The notes under the pieces were generated by a model. It searched no databases. It had not been told where the DNA came from and worked only from the letters and a program-made list of their open reading frames with translations. The translations under genes and the position numbers were made by a program. Shown piece after piece: positions 33,855 to 42,754 of a stretch of 64,000 nucleotides of DNA. The stretch is taken from positions 1 through 64,000 of the forward strand of contig JAJDCZ010000058.1 of NCBI GenBank assembly GCA_029260555.1, in the 5' to 3' direction. Source of the stretch: Phycisphaerales bacterium. Lineage in GTDB: Bacteria; Planctomycetota; Phycisphaerae; Phycisphaerales; UBA1924. Every line of letters starts with the position of its first letter. Position 1 is the first letter of the stretch.

Positions 33855-35018
33855 ATGACGACGCTGACAGGCATTCTTGAATGGTCGCAGCGCGCTGATG
33901 GGCATGTTCGACAACTCGTCGATTCATCCATCATCACGAGTACGACTGATCCGATCGTCCCAACAGAGTTTGGGACCATGTTCAACTTGCGCCAGGGGCT
34001 GGAGGTCACGGTTGAGGTGATCAGCAAGAAACCAAGGCGCAGGCGAGGCCGGAGCCGATCCGGGGCGCCACGGCAGGTGGTTGAGTCGTTTGTTTCAATC
34101 GAAGGGCTGGAACCCGAGCAGTTCAGCCAGTGCAAGCCTATTGAAGATCTGACAGCGATTGACCCTCAGCCTCGGCTGACGCTTGAGTATCCGGGGTGTC
34201 CACCTTCGTGCCGATTGATTGATCTGTTTTGTCCTATTGGCAGGGGTCAGCGGGGGCTGATTGTCTCGCCTCCCAAAGCGGGCAAGACCACGCTGCTCAA
34301 GGACATCGCGCATGCGCTCTTGCACAATCATCCGGATATCACGCTTTTGGTGTTGCTGGTTGACGAAAGACCTGAGGAAGTGACGGATTTTCGCAGATCC
34401 ATGCGGGCCATTACCGCGGACGAGAACCGTGTGCGGGTGATTGCATCCAGCAATGACCACGAGGTTGAGCGCCATATTGCGGTGACGGAGATGACGCTGA
34501 ACCGTGCCAGGCGGATGGTTGAAGCGGGTCGGCATGTGGTGGTGCTGATGGATTCGCTGACCAGACTGGGGCGGGCGTTTAATCGATCACGCAAGCATGC
34601 ATCCAGTGGTCGAACGCTGACGGGCGGGATCGATTCTAAAGCGCTGGAAGTGCCCAAACAGATATTTGGAGCAGCGAGGAATACTGAAGAGGCGGGCAGT
34701 TTGACGCTATTGGCTTCGTGCCTTGTTGATACGGGCTCTGCGGGGGATCAAGTGATCTTCGAGGAGTTCAAGGGCACGGGCAACATGGAGCTGGTGCTGG
34801 ACCGCAAGATCGCAGAACGGCGATTGTTTCCAGCGATTGATCTGGCGGGTTCTGGAACGCGCAAGGAAGATTTGCTTTTGGAAGAGACGACGCTGGCGAC
34901 GGTGACGGCGCTTCGTCGCAGGCTTATGAATATGCCGACACACTTGCAGATCGAGCAGCTCCTGGCAGCATTGCAGCGTTTCCCCACCAACGAAGCACTG
35001 GTATCAATCTCGCGGTAA
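33855..35018 (+). CDS. rho: Transcription termination factor Rho, divergent short form
   Basis: Hexameric RNA-dependent ATPase that terminates transcription. The motor domain is well kept: Walker A PPKAGKTT (139-146), [13 protein letters not shown], Walker B VVVLMDS (228-234), [26 protein letters not shown] (305-323) and SGTRKEDLL. At 387 residues it is shorter than E. coli Rho (419): the N-terminal helix bundle is missing. In the cold-shock RNA-binding domain the usual GFGFLR is replaced by DGHVRQ, and an Arg-rich insert ([13 protein letters not shown], 58-70) appears. The ASTFDEP loop is ASSNDHE. It could be a second, specialised Rho paralogue or the only one with altered RNA binding. Convergent with the TerB gene. 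Confidence 0.92.
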   Translation: MTTLTGILEWSQRADGHVRQLVDSSIITSTTDPIVPTEFGTMFNLRQGLEVTVEVISKKPRRRRGRSRSGAPRQVVESFVSIEGLEPEQFSQCKPIEDLTAIDPQPRLTLEYPGCPPSCRLIDLFCPIGRGQRGLIVSPPKAGKTTLLKDIAHALLHNHPDITLLVLLVDERPEEVTDFRRSMRAITADENRVRVIASSNDHEVERHIAVTEMTLNRARRMVEAGRHVVVLMDSLTRLGRAFNRSRKHASSGRTLTGGIDSKALEVPKQIFGAARNTEEAGSLTLLASCLVDTGSAGDQVIFEEFKGTGNMELVLDRKIAERRLFPAIDLAGSGTRKEDLLLEETTLATVTALRRRLMNMPTHLQIEQLLAALQRFPTNEALVSISR

Positions 35019-35058
35019 GCCCGTTTCGTAAATGTGCAAAAAGTGGATCAGGTGTGCA

Positions 35059-36489
35059 TCAGGCAGGTTCAAGGGCGCCCAGTTGGCGGGCAGCCTGGCG
35101 ACAGGCACTGATGACGCTGGGCGAGTTGCTGGGGTCTTCAGCCAGAGCCAGGATCAAAGGCTCAGCCCAGACAGCCCGGTTGTTTGCAAGAGTTTGTACA
35201 TCCTGAGATCGGCTGGCGTTGAGGCTATCGATGACGAGCATGAATACGAGCCATTCATCTGTCATGAGTCTGATGCCAAGATCTTTTTGCCAGGGGTGCA
35301 GGGGTCTCATCAAATCCAGCAACAGAGTTCCAAGTTCATCTGCGGGCTCCCAGGTTGAGCCTGCGGGTTTGAAGTGACTCTGGATGCGTTGAGCAGCGTT
35401 GATGATGGATCGACTGGTGTCGCCATGCAGATCGCTGACGAGCTTCAGAGCAGATTCGGGTTTGACCTCGCACAGGGACTCGTCGACCTCGTTGAGCGAA
35501 GCTTGAGCCTGGTCGAGGAGTTGAGTCACGCGCGATTCTGGCACGCCGATGGAGGCTGCGATTCGTGTGATCAGGCGGATCTCGGAATCTTCCAGCACAC
35601 CATCAGCCAGTGCGACGCGAATGACATCACCCAGGAGTTGGAGTTTGCCATCGTCATCGCGGGGCAGATCCGAGCGTTTGACAGCGGTTTTTTTGTCCTT
35701 GAAGATTTCGTTGATGTCAGACTCAGCGACGCCCAGGCCTCGGGCCAGCTCGGTGATCTGTGAGAGTTCGGTTTCATCAACCATGCCATCAGCCATGGCG
35801 ATGGCTCTGAGGACACGGATTCTGGCGATGGACTCAAGATCGGCCAGCGAGCCTTTGCGGATGTTGATGCGATGGCTCAAGAGTGAGTGATCAACCTCGT
35901 CAAACTTGGCAACGGGGGCTCCGATTTGCACACTCTGGGAAAACTCGTGAGCGAGTTGTCTTTGAGCGGCGATGCGCCAGGCAGGGTGAAAATCAGACAC
36001 CATGGCGAGCCTGCCATCCCAGAGACAGACCCAGTCAACGAAGGGTTGAATCTCTTTATGGGCATAGACAAACTCAGCGAGCCTGCGAGGTGACTGGTCA
36101 ACAAAGGTTCCCAGGAAGACGGAATAGATCACGAGATGATCAAGCCCGGGGCGGGTTGATGCGACTTCGTGGGCGTGGGGGAAGGCGTTTTTGCAGATGG
36201 GGCAGCAGGTCTGGTCGTGCTGGGCATAGGCCAGGGGGAGGCTGTGGTCGGTATCGCGGACATACTCTGTGCCACAGGAGCATTTGTAGAAATGTTGTCT
36301 GAGGAGTCGCTGAGCATCTTGGGAGTTGGCCTGGTCGTCAAGCCCCATGGGGCTGAGGCTCTGGCTTTGCAGAGCACAGTGCTGGCACAGAACGAACGAA
36401 TCGTCACAAGGCACCAGTCTGCCGAACTCTTCTCTGGTCCAGCTGAGTGAAGTTTGTGTGCCACAACATCTGCAGACTTCTTTGGCCAT
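35059..36489 (-). CDS. TerB-like domain protein with zinc ribbons
   Basis: 476-residue soluble protein. The N-terminal third holds four Cys pairs or clusters (CRCC near 6-9, CQHC near 35-38, CSC near 70, CCPIC near 94-98), consistent with two zinc ribbons. The middle (about 230-345) has two acidic-loop helical repeats of the type IAMADGMVDETEL and VALADGVLEDSEI, the pattern of TerB/TerB-like calcium- or metal-binding helical domains. The rest has no recognised motif. The ATG has GGAG eight bases upstream. Function unknown; TerB domains occur in tellurite-resistance and stress-signalling systems, but no ter genes are nearby. Confidence 0.65.
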   Translation of the reverse strand: MAKEVCRCCGTQTSLSWTREEFGRLVPCDDSFVLCQHCALQSQSLSPMGLDDQANSQDAQRLLRQHFYKCSCGTEYVRDTDHSLPLAYAQHDQTCCPICKNAFPHAHEVASTRPGLDHLVIYSVFLGTFVDQSPRRLAEFVYAHKEIQPFVDWVCLWDGRLAMVSDFHPAWRIAAQRQLAHEFSQSVQIGAPVAKFDEVDHSLLSHRINIRKGSLADLESIARIRVLRAIAMADGMVDETELSQITELARGLGVAESDINEIFKDKKTAVKRSDLPRDDDGKLQLLGDVIRVALADGVLEDSEIRLITRIAASIGVPESRVTQLLDQAQASLNEVDESLCEVKPESALKLVSDLHGDTSRSIINAAQRIQSHFKPAGSTWEPADELGTLLLDLMRPLHPWQKDLGIRLMTDEWLVFMLVIDSLNASRSQDVQTLANNRAVWAEPLILALAEDPSNSPSVISACRQAARQLGALEPA

Positions 36490-36529
36490 GAATGCGCTCC
36501 AATCGTGCTTTGTGCTGAGTGTACTCTAT

Positions 36530-36559
36530 GAAAAAGGCTCAGCCTGAGGGTCTGAGCCT
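36530..36559 (-). terminator. Intrinsic terminator after the secreted DUF6263-like gene
   Basis: On the minus strand AGGCTCAG (36559-36552) pairs perfectly with CTGAGCCT (36542-36535) around a 9-base loop, followed by a T-run (36535-36531). It lies about 50 bases past the stop of the gene at 36608 and separates it from the TerB gene. Confidence 0.85.
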
Positions 36560-36607
36560 GAATCGTTGATGATTTATGGGGAAAGGGGGGTTGGGTGGGT
36601 AGTGGGG

Positions 36608-37495
36608 TCAGTCCACGCGTTTGATGGTGGTGGTTGTTTTGTTTTCGATTTCCATGACCATGGCATCCTGACCGGCTTTGAGCTTGATCAGGCCGTCGAC
36701 CTTGAGGGAAGTGAGTGACCCGGATTCGTGATTCCAGACATACTGGCCGTTGTAGCTGGCATCTGTCAGGTCGATGGGCATGGTCTCGGGGACCTGGGCA
36801 CCTTTTTCAAATGTGATCGTGCCATCCATCATGATGGTCGCGTTTTCAGCTTTAACGCCTTTGAGTGTGTGATCGGTGGAGATGGTGAGTGTGCCCATGG
36901 GCTCGACGGGGATGACATTTTTGTTGGTCCATTTGTCACCTGTGGAGGCACTGGTTTTGGTGCCACTGGGCATGAGGATCTGGATGAAGAGTTGGCGGTT
37001 TTGATCAGCGCCGACGATTGCCTGAGCAAAGCCACCCATCTGGCCAGCGGGGATCAGGCCTTTGTCGCCTGTGAGTTCGGTGATGTTACCATCGCTGTCC
37101 ATTTTGATGGACAGGCTTTTGCCCACGATGGGGCGCAGGGCGCTGGCCAGTTCATTGCCGGTGTCCTGATCGGCGGGGGTGGCGGAGTCAAAGGCCAAGT
37201 CCATTGCACCGGAGGTGGACATTTTGATTTTCTCGAAGGTGGCTGTGAGTTCGGTGCCATCTTCATTGGCGTTGATCACTTTGAAGGCGATGGTGATGTT
37301 CTGGGATGTTTCCATGCCAGCCCCAAAGCTCTGGGTGACGCTGTTGCCGGATTCGATCTGATATCGAAGCGTCTGGCCGGATTCAAACTGGGGTTTGAGG
37401 TTGACAGCTTTAAGGCCAATGGCATTAGCGGTCATGCTGAGCACCATTACGCTCATGGCGGTTGTGGCCAAGGCACAGTTTCGAAGCATTTTCAT
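36608..37495 (-). CDS. Exported protein, DUF6263-like
   Basis: 295-residue secreted protein. N-terminal signal peptide with hydrophobic core AMSVMVLSMTANA (cleavage near residue 25). The mature part reads as a beta-rich domain with repeated patterns of the form LRYQIESGNSVTQSF, VINANEDGTELTATFEKIKM and GTITFEKGAQ. This resembles DUF6263-type proteins, in which a measured response is compared with a small-molecule or lipid ligand; no enzyme motif is visible. It is monocistronic, with its own terminator at 36530 and a divergent neighbour (ChaN-like). The family name is tentative. Confidence 0.6.
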   Translation of the reverse strand: MKMLRNCALATTAMSVMVLSMTANAIGLKAVNLKPQFESGQTLRYQIESGNSVTQSFGAGMETSQNITIAFKVINANEDGTELTATFEKIKMSTSGAMDLAFDSATPADQDTGNELASALRPIVGKSLSIKMDSDGNITELTGDKGLIPAGQMGGFAQAIVGADQNRQLFIQILMPSGTKTSASTGDKWTNKNVIPVEPMGTLTISTDHTLKGVKAENATIMMDGTITFEKGAQVPETMPIDLTDASYNGQYVWNHESGSLTSLKVDGLIKLKAGQDAMVMEIENKTTTTIKRVD

Positions 37496-37738
37496 GGAGT
37501 TTTCTCTCTTGTGTTAATCTGACATTCAAAGTTGGAGCATCCAGCGCCGTGCTGAAGCTGACGAGCGATTGTACCTGCACGCTCGTCCCCGTGATGGTTT
37601 GTGATCCTGCTGAGTGTACCGATTGGAGCGGAAAAAGTCGCATTAATCGGGCTTGTATGTATCGTAAGGGGCAATTCCGGGAGATTCTTTTGCTCTTTAA
37701 GCCTTGACGGTGGGCTTTGGTGTTGTCATGCTCATGGC

Positions 37739-38803
37739 ATGAACAAAGCTATGCGAATCGTGCTGATGGGGGTTGTGGGGGTTGTGTTGCTGACGGGCTG
37801 TGCTGGGAACAAGGTGAATCCTGTAGCGGTGGTGGAAGCGGGGAGCCGATCACCGGTTGACAAGCTTTTGATGTTTGATGCGAAAACTTCAGAGCCTGTG
37901 ACCTTTGAGCAGGTGGTCGAGCGCATGCTCGAGGCGGATGTAATTATCCTTGGCGAGCAGCATGATGATCCCATGGCCCATGCGACCCAGCTGGTGCTGT
38001 TCCGTGAGTTGAACATGCTTGAGCCTGGCACAGCGTTGTCCATGGAGATGCTTGAGCGCGATGAGCAGGGTTATGTGGATCAGTATCTGGCGGGCGAGAT
38101 AGGTGCTCGAAAGCTGGCTTCACTGACAAAGTCGGCCAACTGGGGGGCGAAGGGTGGCTGGCACAAGTGGTATGGCAGGATTGTTGCGACAGCCAAGGCG
38201 CGTGGTGCAAGGGTTGTGGCTGCCAATGCGCCGCGGAAATACAGTCGCAAGGCTCACAAGGAAGGCTACGAGGCACTCAAGGAACTGCCCGCTGAGGAGC
38301 AGGCGTATTTTACGCTTGCCCAGCCCATGCATCGCGGTGAATATTTTGACAACTTCCATGCGTTGTTTGCGCCCGCTCAAAAGGATGAGCCTGAAGAAGA
38401 AGCTGACAGCGATGAAGGTGAGGCTGAGGGGGAGGCGCAGGAAGAGACTGAGAGTGATGCTTCGGGCGAGGAAAAGGCGGAGGAAAAAGATGACGACCAC
38501 ATGAGCATGAGTGAGGAGAAGATCGAAAATTATTATCGATCGCAACTCGTCTGGGACGCGACGATGGCATCATCGATTGCGAAGGCACTGCAAACGGGAA
38601 GTAAAAAGGTATTGCATCTGGTGGGGCGGTTTCATTGTGATAATAACGGGGGTACGCCTGAGCTGGTGCATCGATATGCACCTGATGCGCGGGTGCTGGT
38701 GATTTCGATGTCGCCGGGCACGCCTGAAGATGGTGTGCTGGCTGAGGATGACACAGGTCGGGCTGATATTGTGATATACACAACGGTTCCTGAGGCTGAG
38801 TGA
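37739..38803 (+). CDS. ChaN-like haem-binding lipoprotein
   Basis: 354-residue lipoprotein: signal sequence with lipobox LTGC (cysteine near residue 21). The ChaN/PF04187 domain is recognised by VIILGEQHDDPMAH, LSMEMLERDEQGYVDQYL and the C-terminal LVGRFHCDNNGGTPELV. ChaN-type proteins bind haem or iron at the outer membrane; the family also resembles TraB/EreA-like folds. A roughly 45-residue very acidic insert (Glu/Asp/Ser, near 38380-38510) interrupts the domain. The ATG at 37739 is chosen over an upstream reading from 37601 because it gives a clean lipoprotein signal. It converges with the LOG gene at 38844. Confidence 0.82.
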   Translation: MNKAMRIVLMGVVGVVLLTGCAGNKVNPVAVVEAGSRSPVDKLLMFDAKTSEPVTFEQVVERMLEADVIILGEQHDDPMAHATQLVLFRELNMLEPGTALSMEMLERDEQGYVDQYLAGEIGARKLASLTKSANWGAKGGWHKWYGRIVATAKARGARVVAANAPRKYSRKAHKEGYEALKELPAEEQAYFTLAQPMHRGEYFDNFHALFAPAQKDEPEEEADSDEGEAEGEAQEETESDASGEEKAEEKDDDHMSMSEEKIENYYRSQLVWDATMASSIAKALQTGSKKVLHLVGRFHCDNNGGTPELVHRYAPDARVLVISMSPGTPEDGVLAEDDTGRADIVIYTTVPEAE

Positions 38804-38843
38804 ACGAGATTGGGTCAAGGGGGCGAGCCTGGTTTGATTCTGA

Positions 38844-39434
38844 TCAGCCGCCGGGTCTGGCAAAGCGGATGGCATCAGAATCCCAGGGGGTGGTGTTTTT
38901 AAGAGCATCGACGACATCCTTCGCATCGCTGACGACATCCCACATGTGTGCATGTTGATCGTTCATGAAGCGTTCGTTTACGCAGCGCTGGAGTTGAGCG
39001 ATGGTGGGGTCGAAGAACCCCCGGGCGTTGACGATGATGACGGGGCCTGTGTGCAGGCTCAGGCGTTTCCATGTCAGGACCTGGAACAGTTCATCGAGGG
39101 TGCCACACCCGCCTGGGAGGACGATGAAGGCGTCGGATTCCTGTTTCATGTGTTTGAGGCGTTCGTGCATGTCATCGACGCGGCGCAGTTCGGTGATGCC
39201 TTCGTGGCCCCATTCAACATCAACCATGAAGCCTGGGATGACACCAAGGACGGTGCCTTGCTCTGCCATGGCGGCGTCGGCCAATGCGCCCATGAGTCCG
39301 GTGCTGCCGCCGCCATAGACGATGCTGTAGCCTGATTGAATCAGCTGCTTTCCCAGAATAGAAGCCTGATTGAGGTAGAAGGGATCGCACTGGCTGCTGG
39401 AGGCACAGAACACGCAAACGCGGCTAATAGACAA
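38844..39434 (-). CDS. LOG family protein (TIGR00730-type)
   Basis: 196-residue Rossmann-like protein of the LOG (lonely guy) family, whose members cleave nucleoside 5'-monophosphates to base and ribose 5-phosphate. GGGSTGLMG at 41-49 and the catalytic PGGCGTLDE at 107-115, followed by TWKRLSLH, match short LOG proteins. Probably cytosolic dimer. The name cytokinin-activating is historical for plants and some actinobacteria; here a nucleotide-recycling role is more likely. Divergent from the peroxidase gene. A second, longer LOG protein lies at 47400. Confidence 0.9.
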   Translation of the reverse strand: MSISRVCVFCASSSQCDPFYLNQASILGKQLIQSGYSIVYGGGSTGLMGALADAAMAEQGTVLGVIPGFMVDVEWGHEGITELRRVDDMHERLKHMKQESDAFIVLPGGCGTLDELFQVLTWKRLSLHTGPVIIVNARGFFDPTIAQLQRCVNERFMNDQHAHMWDVVSDAKDVVDALKNTTPWDSDAIRFARPGG

Positions 39435-39551
39435 CCTGAAGCTCCTGAATTGAACGGCATGAAACAGTGTTACAACGCCTTATTGAAGCGTCCGAGAAAG
39501 GGTCATCCACCTGATATCGCAAAAGTTTTGATCAATGTGCAAACATGTGTA

Positions 39552-39580
39552 TTGAGTTGAGATTCGAAATGCGGTATTTT
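39552..39580 (+). promoter_or_regulatory. Candidate promoter for the di-haem peroxidase gene
   Basis: TTGAGT (39552-39557), 17-base spacer, TATTTT (39575-39580), in the 273-base gap between divergent genes. It predicts a leader of about 120 bases. Pattern only. Confidence 0.35.
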
Positions 39581-39707
39581 TGTGAATTGTCGCGTGATGA
39601 GTTGAGAGGAGCTTCTCTGCCACGCATATGGAGGTTTTGGCTTGGGACATCGTGTCTCGGGCTTGGATTGTGCAGCATGGCTGCACCAGGATGTGGAGGT
39701 ATATGAA

Positions 39708-41189
39708 ATGAGTTACAAAACGGTGGATCGAGTATCGAGATCGGGATTGAGCCTGGGTTTGAGATTGGGTCTTGGAATGGCGCTGGTATCGCTGGTTCCT
39801 GTCACCACTGTGCAGGCACAGGTTCGCTCTTCGGGCAAGAAGATGAATCCCGGGTCTGCGATTCAGATTGTTGAATCAATCAAGACGATGAATCGGGCGG
39901 ACAGTCTTCTTCCCCCGCCTGCGACGGATGATGATTTTTTCCCGCGTGATGCTGCCAAGGAGGGCCTGGGCAGGCTGTTGTTTTTCGACAAGATCCTCAG
40001 CGGCAACATGAACACATCCTGCGCGACTTGCCACCATCCTCTGGCGGGTACCAGCGACGGGTTGAGTCTGCCTGTTGGCGAGGGGGGTCTGGGTTTGAGC
40101 ACAACGCGCGATACTGGTCATGGGCCGGATCGTGTGCACGAACGGGTGCCTCGCAATGCGCCGCATGTGTTCAATCTGGGTGCGTTTGAGTTTACACAAC
40201 TGTTTCATGATGGCAGAGTGGCATTGGATCCGAGTCAGCCTTCGGGTTTTGCCACACCAGCGGGCAACGACCTACCTTTGGGGCTGGATAGCCCATTGGC
40301 AGCACAGGCGATGTTCCCGATTACATCTGGAGCGGAGATGGCGGGTCAGTCTGGTGAGAACTCGGTGGGGGATGCAGCTGCTGCGGGACAGCTTGCGGGT
40401 CCGGGTGGTGTGTGGGATCAACTGGCGGGTCGCGTGAGTTCCATTCCTGAATATGTCACGCTGTTTCAGAGTGTCTATCCCGATGTTCAGGTTGCATCGG
40501 ACATTACCATCGTGCACATTGCCAATGCAATTGGATCATTTGAATCGGGTGTGTGGCGTGCAGATAACAGCCTGTTTGATCAATATCTGCGGGGTGACCG
40601 CATGGCCATGAGCCCAAAGGCGATCAAGGGCATGAGTGTGTTCTATGGCGCGGGCGGTTGTGCATCATGCCATAGCGGGACTTTCCAGACAGATCAGTCG
40701 TTTCATGCGATCGGGATGCCTCAGATCGGTCCTGGCAAGGGAAACAACTTGCCCGGGTATAGCGATGGTCTTGATGATTTTGGTCGTGAAGGTGTGACGG
40801 GTGATATGGCGGATCGTTTCCGTTTCCGTACGCCCACGCTCAGGAATGTTGCGATCACGGGGCCTTGGGGCCATGATGGTGCTTACAGCACACTGCGCGG
40901 CGTGGTTGAGCACCACCTGAATCCAGCAGCGGCGCTGGAAACATACGACACGGCTCAGGCGGTTTTGCCATCTGATCCTGCGCTTGATCCCATTGATTTT
41001 ATTTGTGCGAACGATCCTGTGAGAAGGGCTGCGCTTGCGAGTGCTGTGGAAATTGCTCCCGTCAATCTGACGAATGGGCAGATCGATTTTCTTATCGAGT
41101 TTCTTTATGCTCTGACAGATCGCAAGAGCATTGACATGAGGCTGGATGTGCCTGAGTCGGTGCCCAGCGGGCTGCCTCTGGCGGAATAA
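39708..41189 (+). CDS. Di-haem cytochrome c peroxidase / MauG family protein
   Basis: Exported c-type cytochrome, 493 residues. Signal peptide near residues 10-38 (core LGMALVSLVPVTTVQA). Two haem-binding motifs, CATCHH and CASCH, sit about 210 residues apart, as in bacterial cytochrome c peroxidases and MauG-like enzymes. The region around the first haem (AKEGLGRLLFFDKILSGN) is typical. It reduces hydrogen peroxide in the periplasm or performs MauG-type oxidations. ATG at 39708 is chosen because GGAGGT lies seven bases upstream and gives a normal signal peptide; a reading from 39642 is unlikely. It is followed by a strong terminator. Confidence 0.92.
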   Translation: MSYKTVDRVSRSGLSLGLRLGLGMALVSLVPVTTVQAQVRSSGKKMNPGSAIQIVESIKTMNRADSLLPPPATDDDFFPRDAAKEGLGRLLFFDKILSGNMNTSCATCHHPLAGTSDGLSLPVGEGGLGLSTTRDTGHGPDRVHERVPRNAPHVFNLGAFEFTQLFHDGRVALDPSQPSGFATPAGNDLPLGLDSPLAAQAMFPITSGAEMAGQSGENSVGDAAAAGQLAGPGGVWDQLAGRVSSIPEYVTLFQSVYPDVQVASDITIVHIANAIGSFESGVWRADNSLFDQYLRGDRMAMSPKAIKGMSVFYGAGGCASCHSGTFQTDQSFHAIGMPQIGPGKGNNLPGYSDGLDDFGREGVTGDMADRFRFRTPTLRNVAITGPWGHDGAYSTLRGVVEHHLNPAAALETYDTAQAVLPSDPALDPIDFICANDPVRRAALASAVEIAPVNLTNGQIDFLIEFLYALTDRKSIDMRLDVPESVPSGLPLAE

Positions 41190-41212
41190 ACTGATTGTAA
41201 AGAACACACATG

Positions 41213-41245
41213 AACGCTGTCAGTCTTGTGCTGACAGCGTTTTTT
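41213..41245 (+). terminator. Intrinsic terminator after the peroxidase gene
   Basis: AACGCTGTCAG (41213-41223) and CTGACAGCGTT (41231-41241) form a perfect stem around a 7-base loop, with six T at 41240-41245. It is the best terminator in the window and also separates the convergent radA gene, which ends at 41248. Confidence 0.93.
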
Positions 41246-41247
41246 AA

Positions 41248-42648
41248 TTATGCGAGCAACTGAATGGCTGCGTTGACATTGGGCACGGCTTGGATCTTCA
41301 GTGATGTGCTGGCGATGGACTCAAGGTTGCGTGCGGGGATGATGGCGTGGGTGCAGCCAAGTCTGGCCGCTTCTTTGAGGCGTTGGTCAAGGCGGCTGAC
41401 AGCACGGATTTCGCCGGAGAGCCCGACTTCGCCGATGATGGCGGTTGCGGGTGGAGCTGATCGTTTGAAATGTGCACCTGCGATGGCAAGGAGCAGGGCA
41501 AGGTCTGCAGCGGGTTCAACGACGCGGATGCCTCCGACGGCACTTGCGAAAATATCACGGTCGGCAAGGCGCAGCTCAGCATGTTGTTCAAGGACAGCGA
41601 TGATCATGGCCAGGCGTGAAGCGTCGAGGCTGCTGACTTTGCGTTTGGCGGCTCCGACGAAGCCCGTGGCGGTGAGAGCCTGGATTTCAACAAGCATGCA
41701 GCGCGAGCCTGTCATGGCGGGGCAGAGTACGCAGCCGGGGCCTGTGATGTTGTCGGGGTCTGCGATGACGCCTTGGCCTTGGGGTCGCTGGGCGAGGCCG
41801 GCATCGGTCATTTGGAAGATGCCGATTTCGGATGTGGTGCCGAAGCGGTTTTTGATGCTGCGGACGAGGCGGTGGGCGTGGTGGCGGTCGCCTTCAAATG
41901 CGAGGACAGCATCGACCATGTGTTCGAGTACGCGTGGGCCAGCCAGGGAGCCTTGCTTGGTGACATGGCCGATCATGATGATGGCGGTGCCTGTGGCTTT
42001 GGCGATGGAGACGAGCTGGGCGCAGCATTGGCGGACTTGTGTGATGCTGCCTGGGGCGGCGTCGATCTGATCAGAGTTGAGCATCTGGACGGAGTCGATG
42101 ATCATGACAGCGGGTCTGATGTCCTGGGCTTGCTGAAGGATGCGCGGGAGGTTGGTGTCGGTGAGGATGTGCAGGGAGTCAGCGGCTGCAGCGGGGATAT
42201 TGAGTCTTTGTGCGCGGGAGCAGATTTGAGTGGAGGATTCTTCACTTGAGACATAGAGCACGCGTGTGTTGTTTGAAGCGAGTGAGGAGCAGACCTGGAG
42301 CGTGAGTGTGCTTTTGCCGATGCCGGGGGGGCCTCCGATGAGCACAGCAGAGCCTGGGACGAGGCCAAAGCCTGAGGATTTGTCGCCTCCGAGGACGCGG
42401 TCGAGTTCGTTGATGTTGGTGGGGATGCGAGGCTGGGGTTTTTCACGACGGATTTGTGAGAGCGGCTGAGCTTGGGGTGTGGTGATGGGTGCGCTGGTTT
42501 GATTGTCAGGGGTCCACGAAGAGGGCGGCTTGTTTGTGAGGGATTGTTTGAGTGTGTTCCACTGGTCGCAGTCGGGGCATTTTCCCATCCAGCTATGGTG
42601 GGTTGAGTTGCAGGCCTGGCAGATGTAAACTTCGCGTTGTCGAGCCAT
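41248..42648 (-). CDS. radA: DNA repair protein RadA (Sms)
   Basis: RecA-like ATPase that promotes branch migration of recombination intermediates. The N-terminal zinc finger has C10, C13, C24 and C27. Walker A is GGPPGIGKST at 105-114, and the RadA-specific KNRFG motif follows near residue 265. The C-terminal Lon-protease-like domain begins at about 300. Length 466 matches E. coli RadA (460). Divergent from the AsmA-like gene with a 106-base gap that should hold both promoters. Confidence 0.96.
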   Translation of the reverse strand: MARQREVYICQACNSTHHSWMGKCPDCDQWNTLKQSLTNKPPSSWTPDNQTSAPITTPQAQPLSQIRREKPQPRIPTNINELDRVLGGDKSSGFGLVPGSAVLIGGPPGIGKSTLTLQVCSSLASNNTRVLYVSSEESSTQICSRAQRLNIPAAAADSLHILTDTNLPRILQQAQDIRPAVMIIDSVQMLNSDQIDAAPGSITQVRQCCAQLVSIAKATGTAIIMIGHVTKQGSLAGPRVLEHMVDAVLAFEGDRHHAHRLVRSIKNRFGTTSEIGIFQMTDAGLAQRPQGQGVIADPDNITGPGCVLCPAMTGSRCMLVEIQALTATGFVGAAKRKVSSLDASRLAMIIAVLEQHAELRLADRDIFASAVGGIRVVEPAADLALLLAIAGAHFKRSAPPATAIIGEVGLSGEIRAVSRLDQRLKEAARLGCTHAIIPARNLESIASTSLKIQAVPNVNAAIQLLA

Positions 42649-42754
42649 GCTTTGAGGGTATGCTGGGGATGTAAACCGATCAAAGAGCGAACAATAAAAA
42701 CCATCACGGGATGTGTGTTTTCGCTAGGATCTGGTGCATGTGTGGTGATCATCG

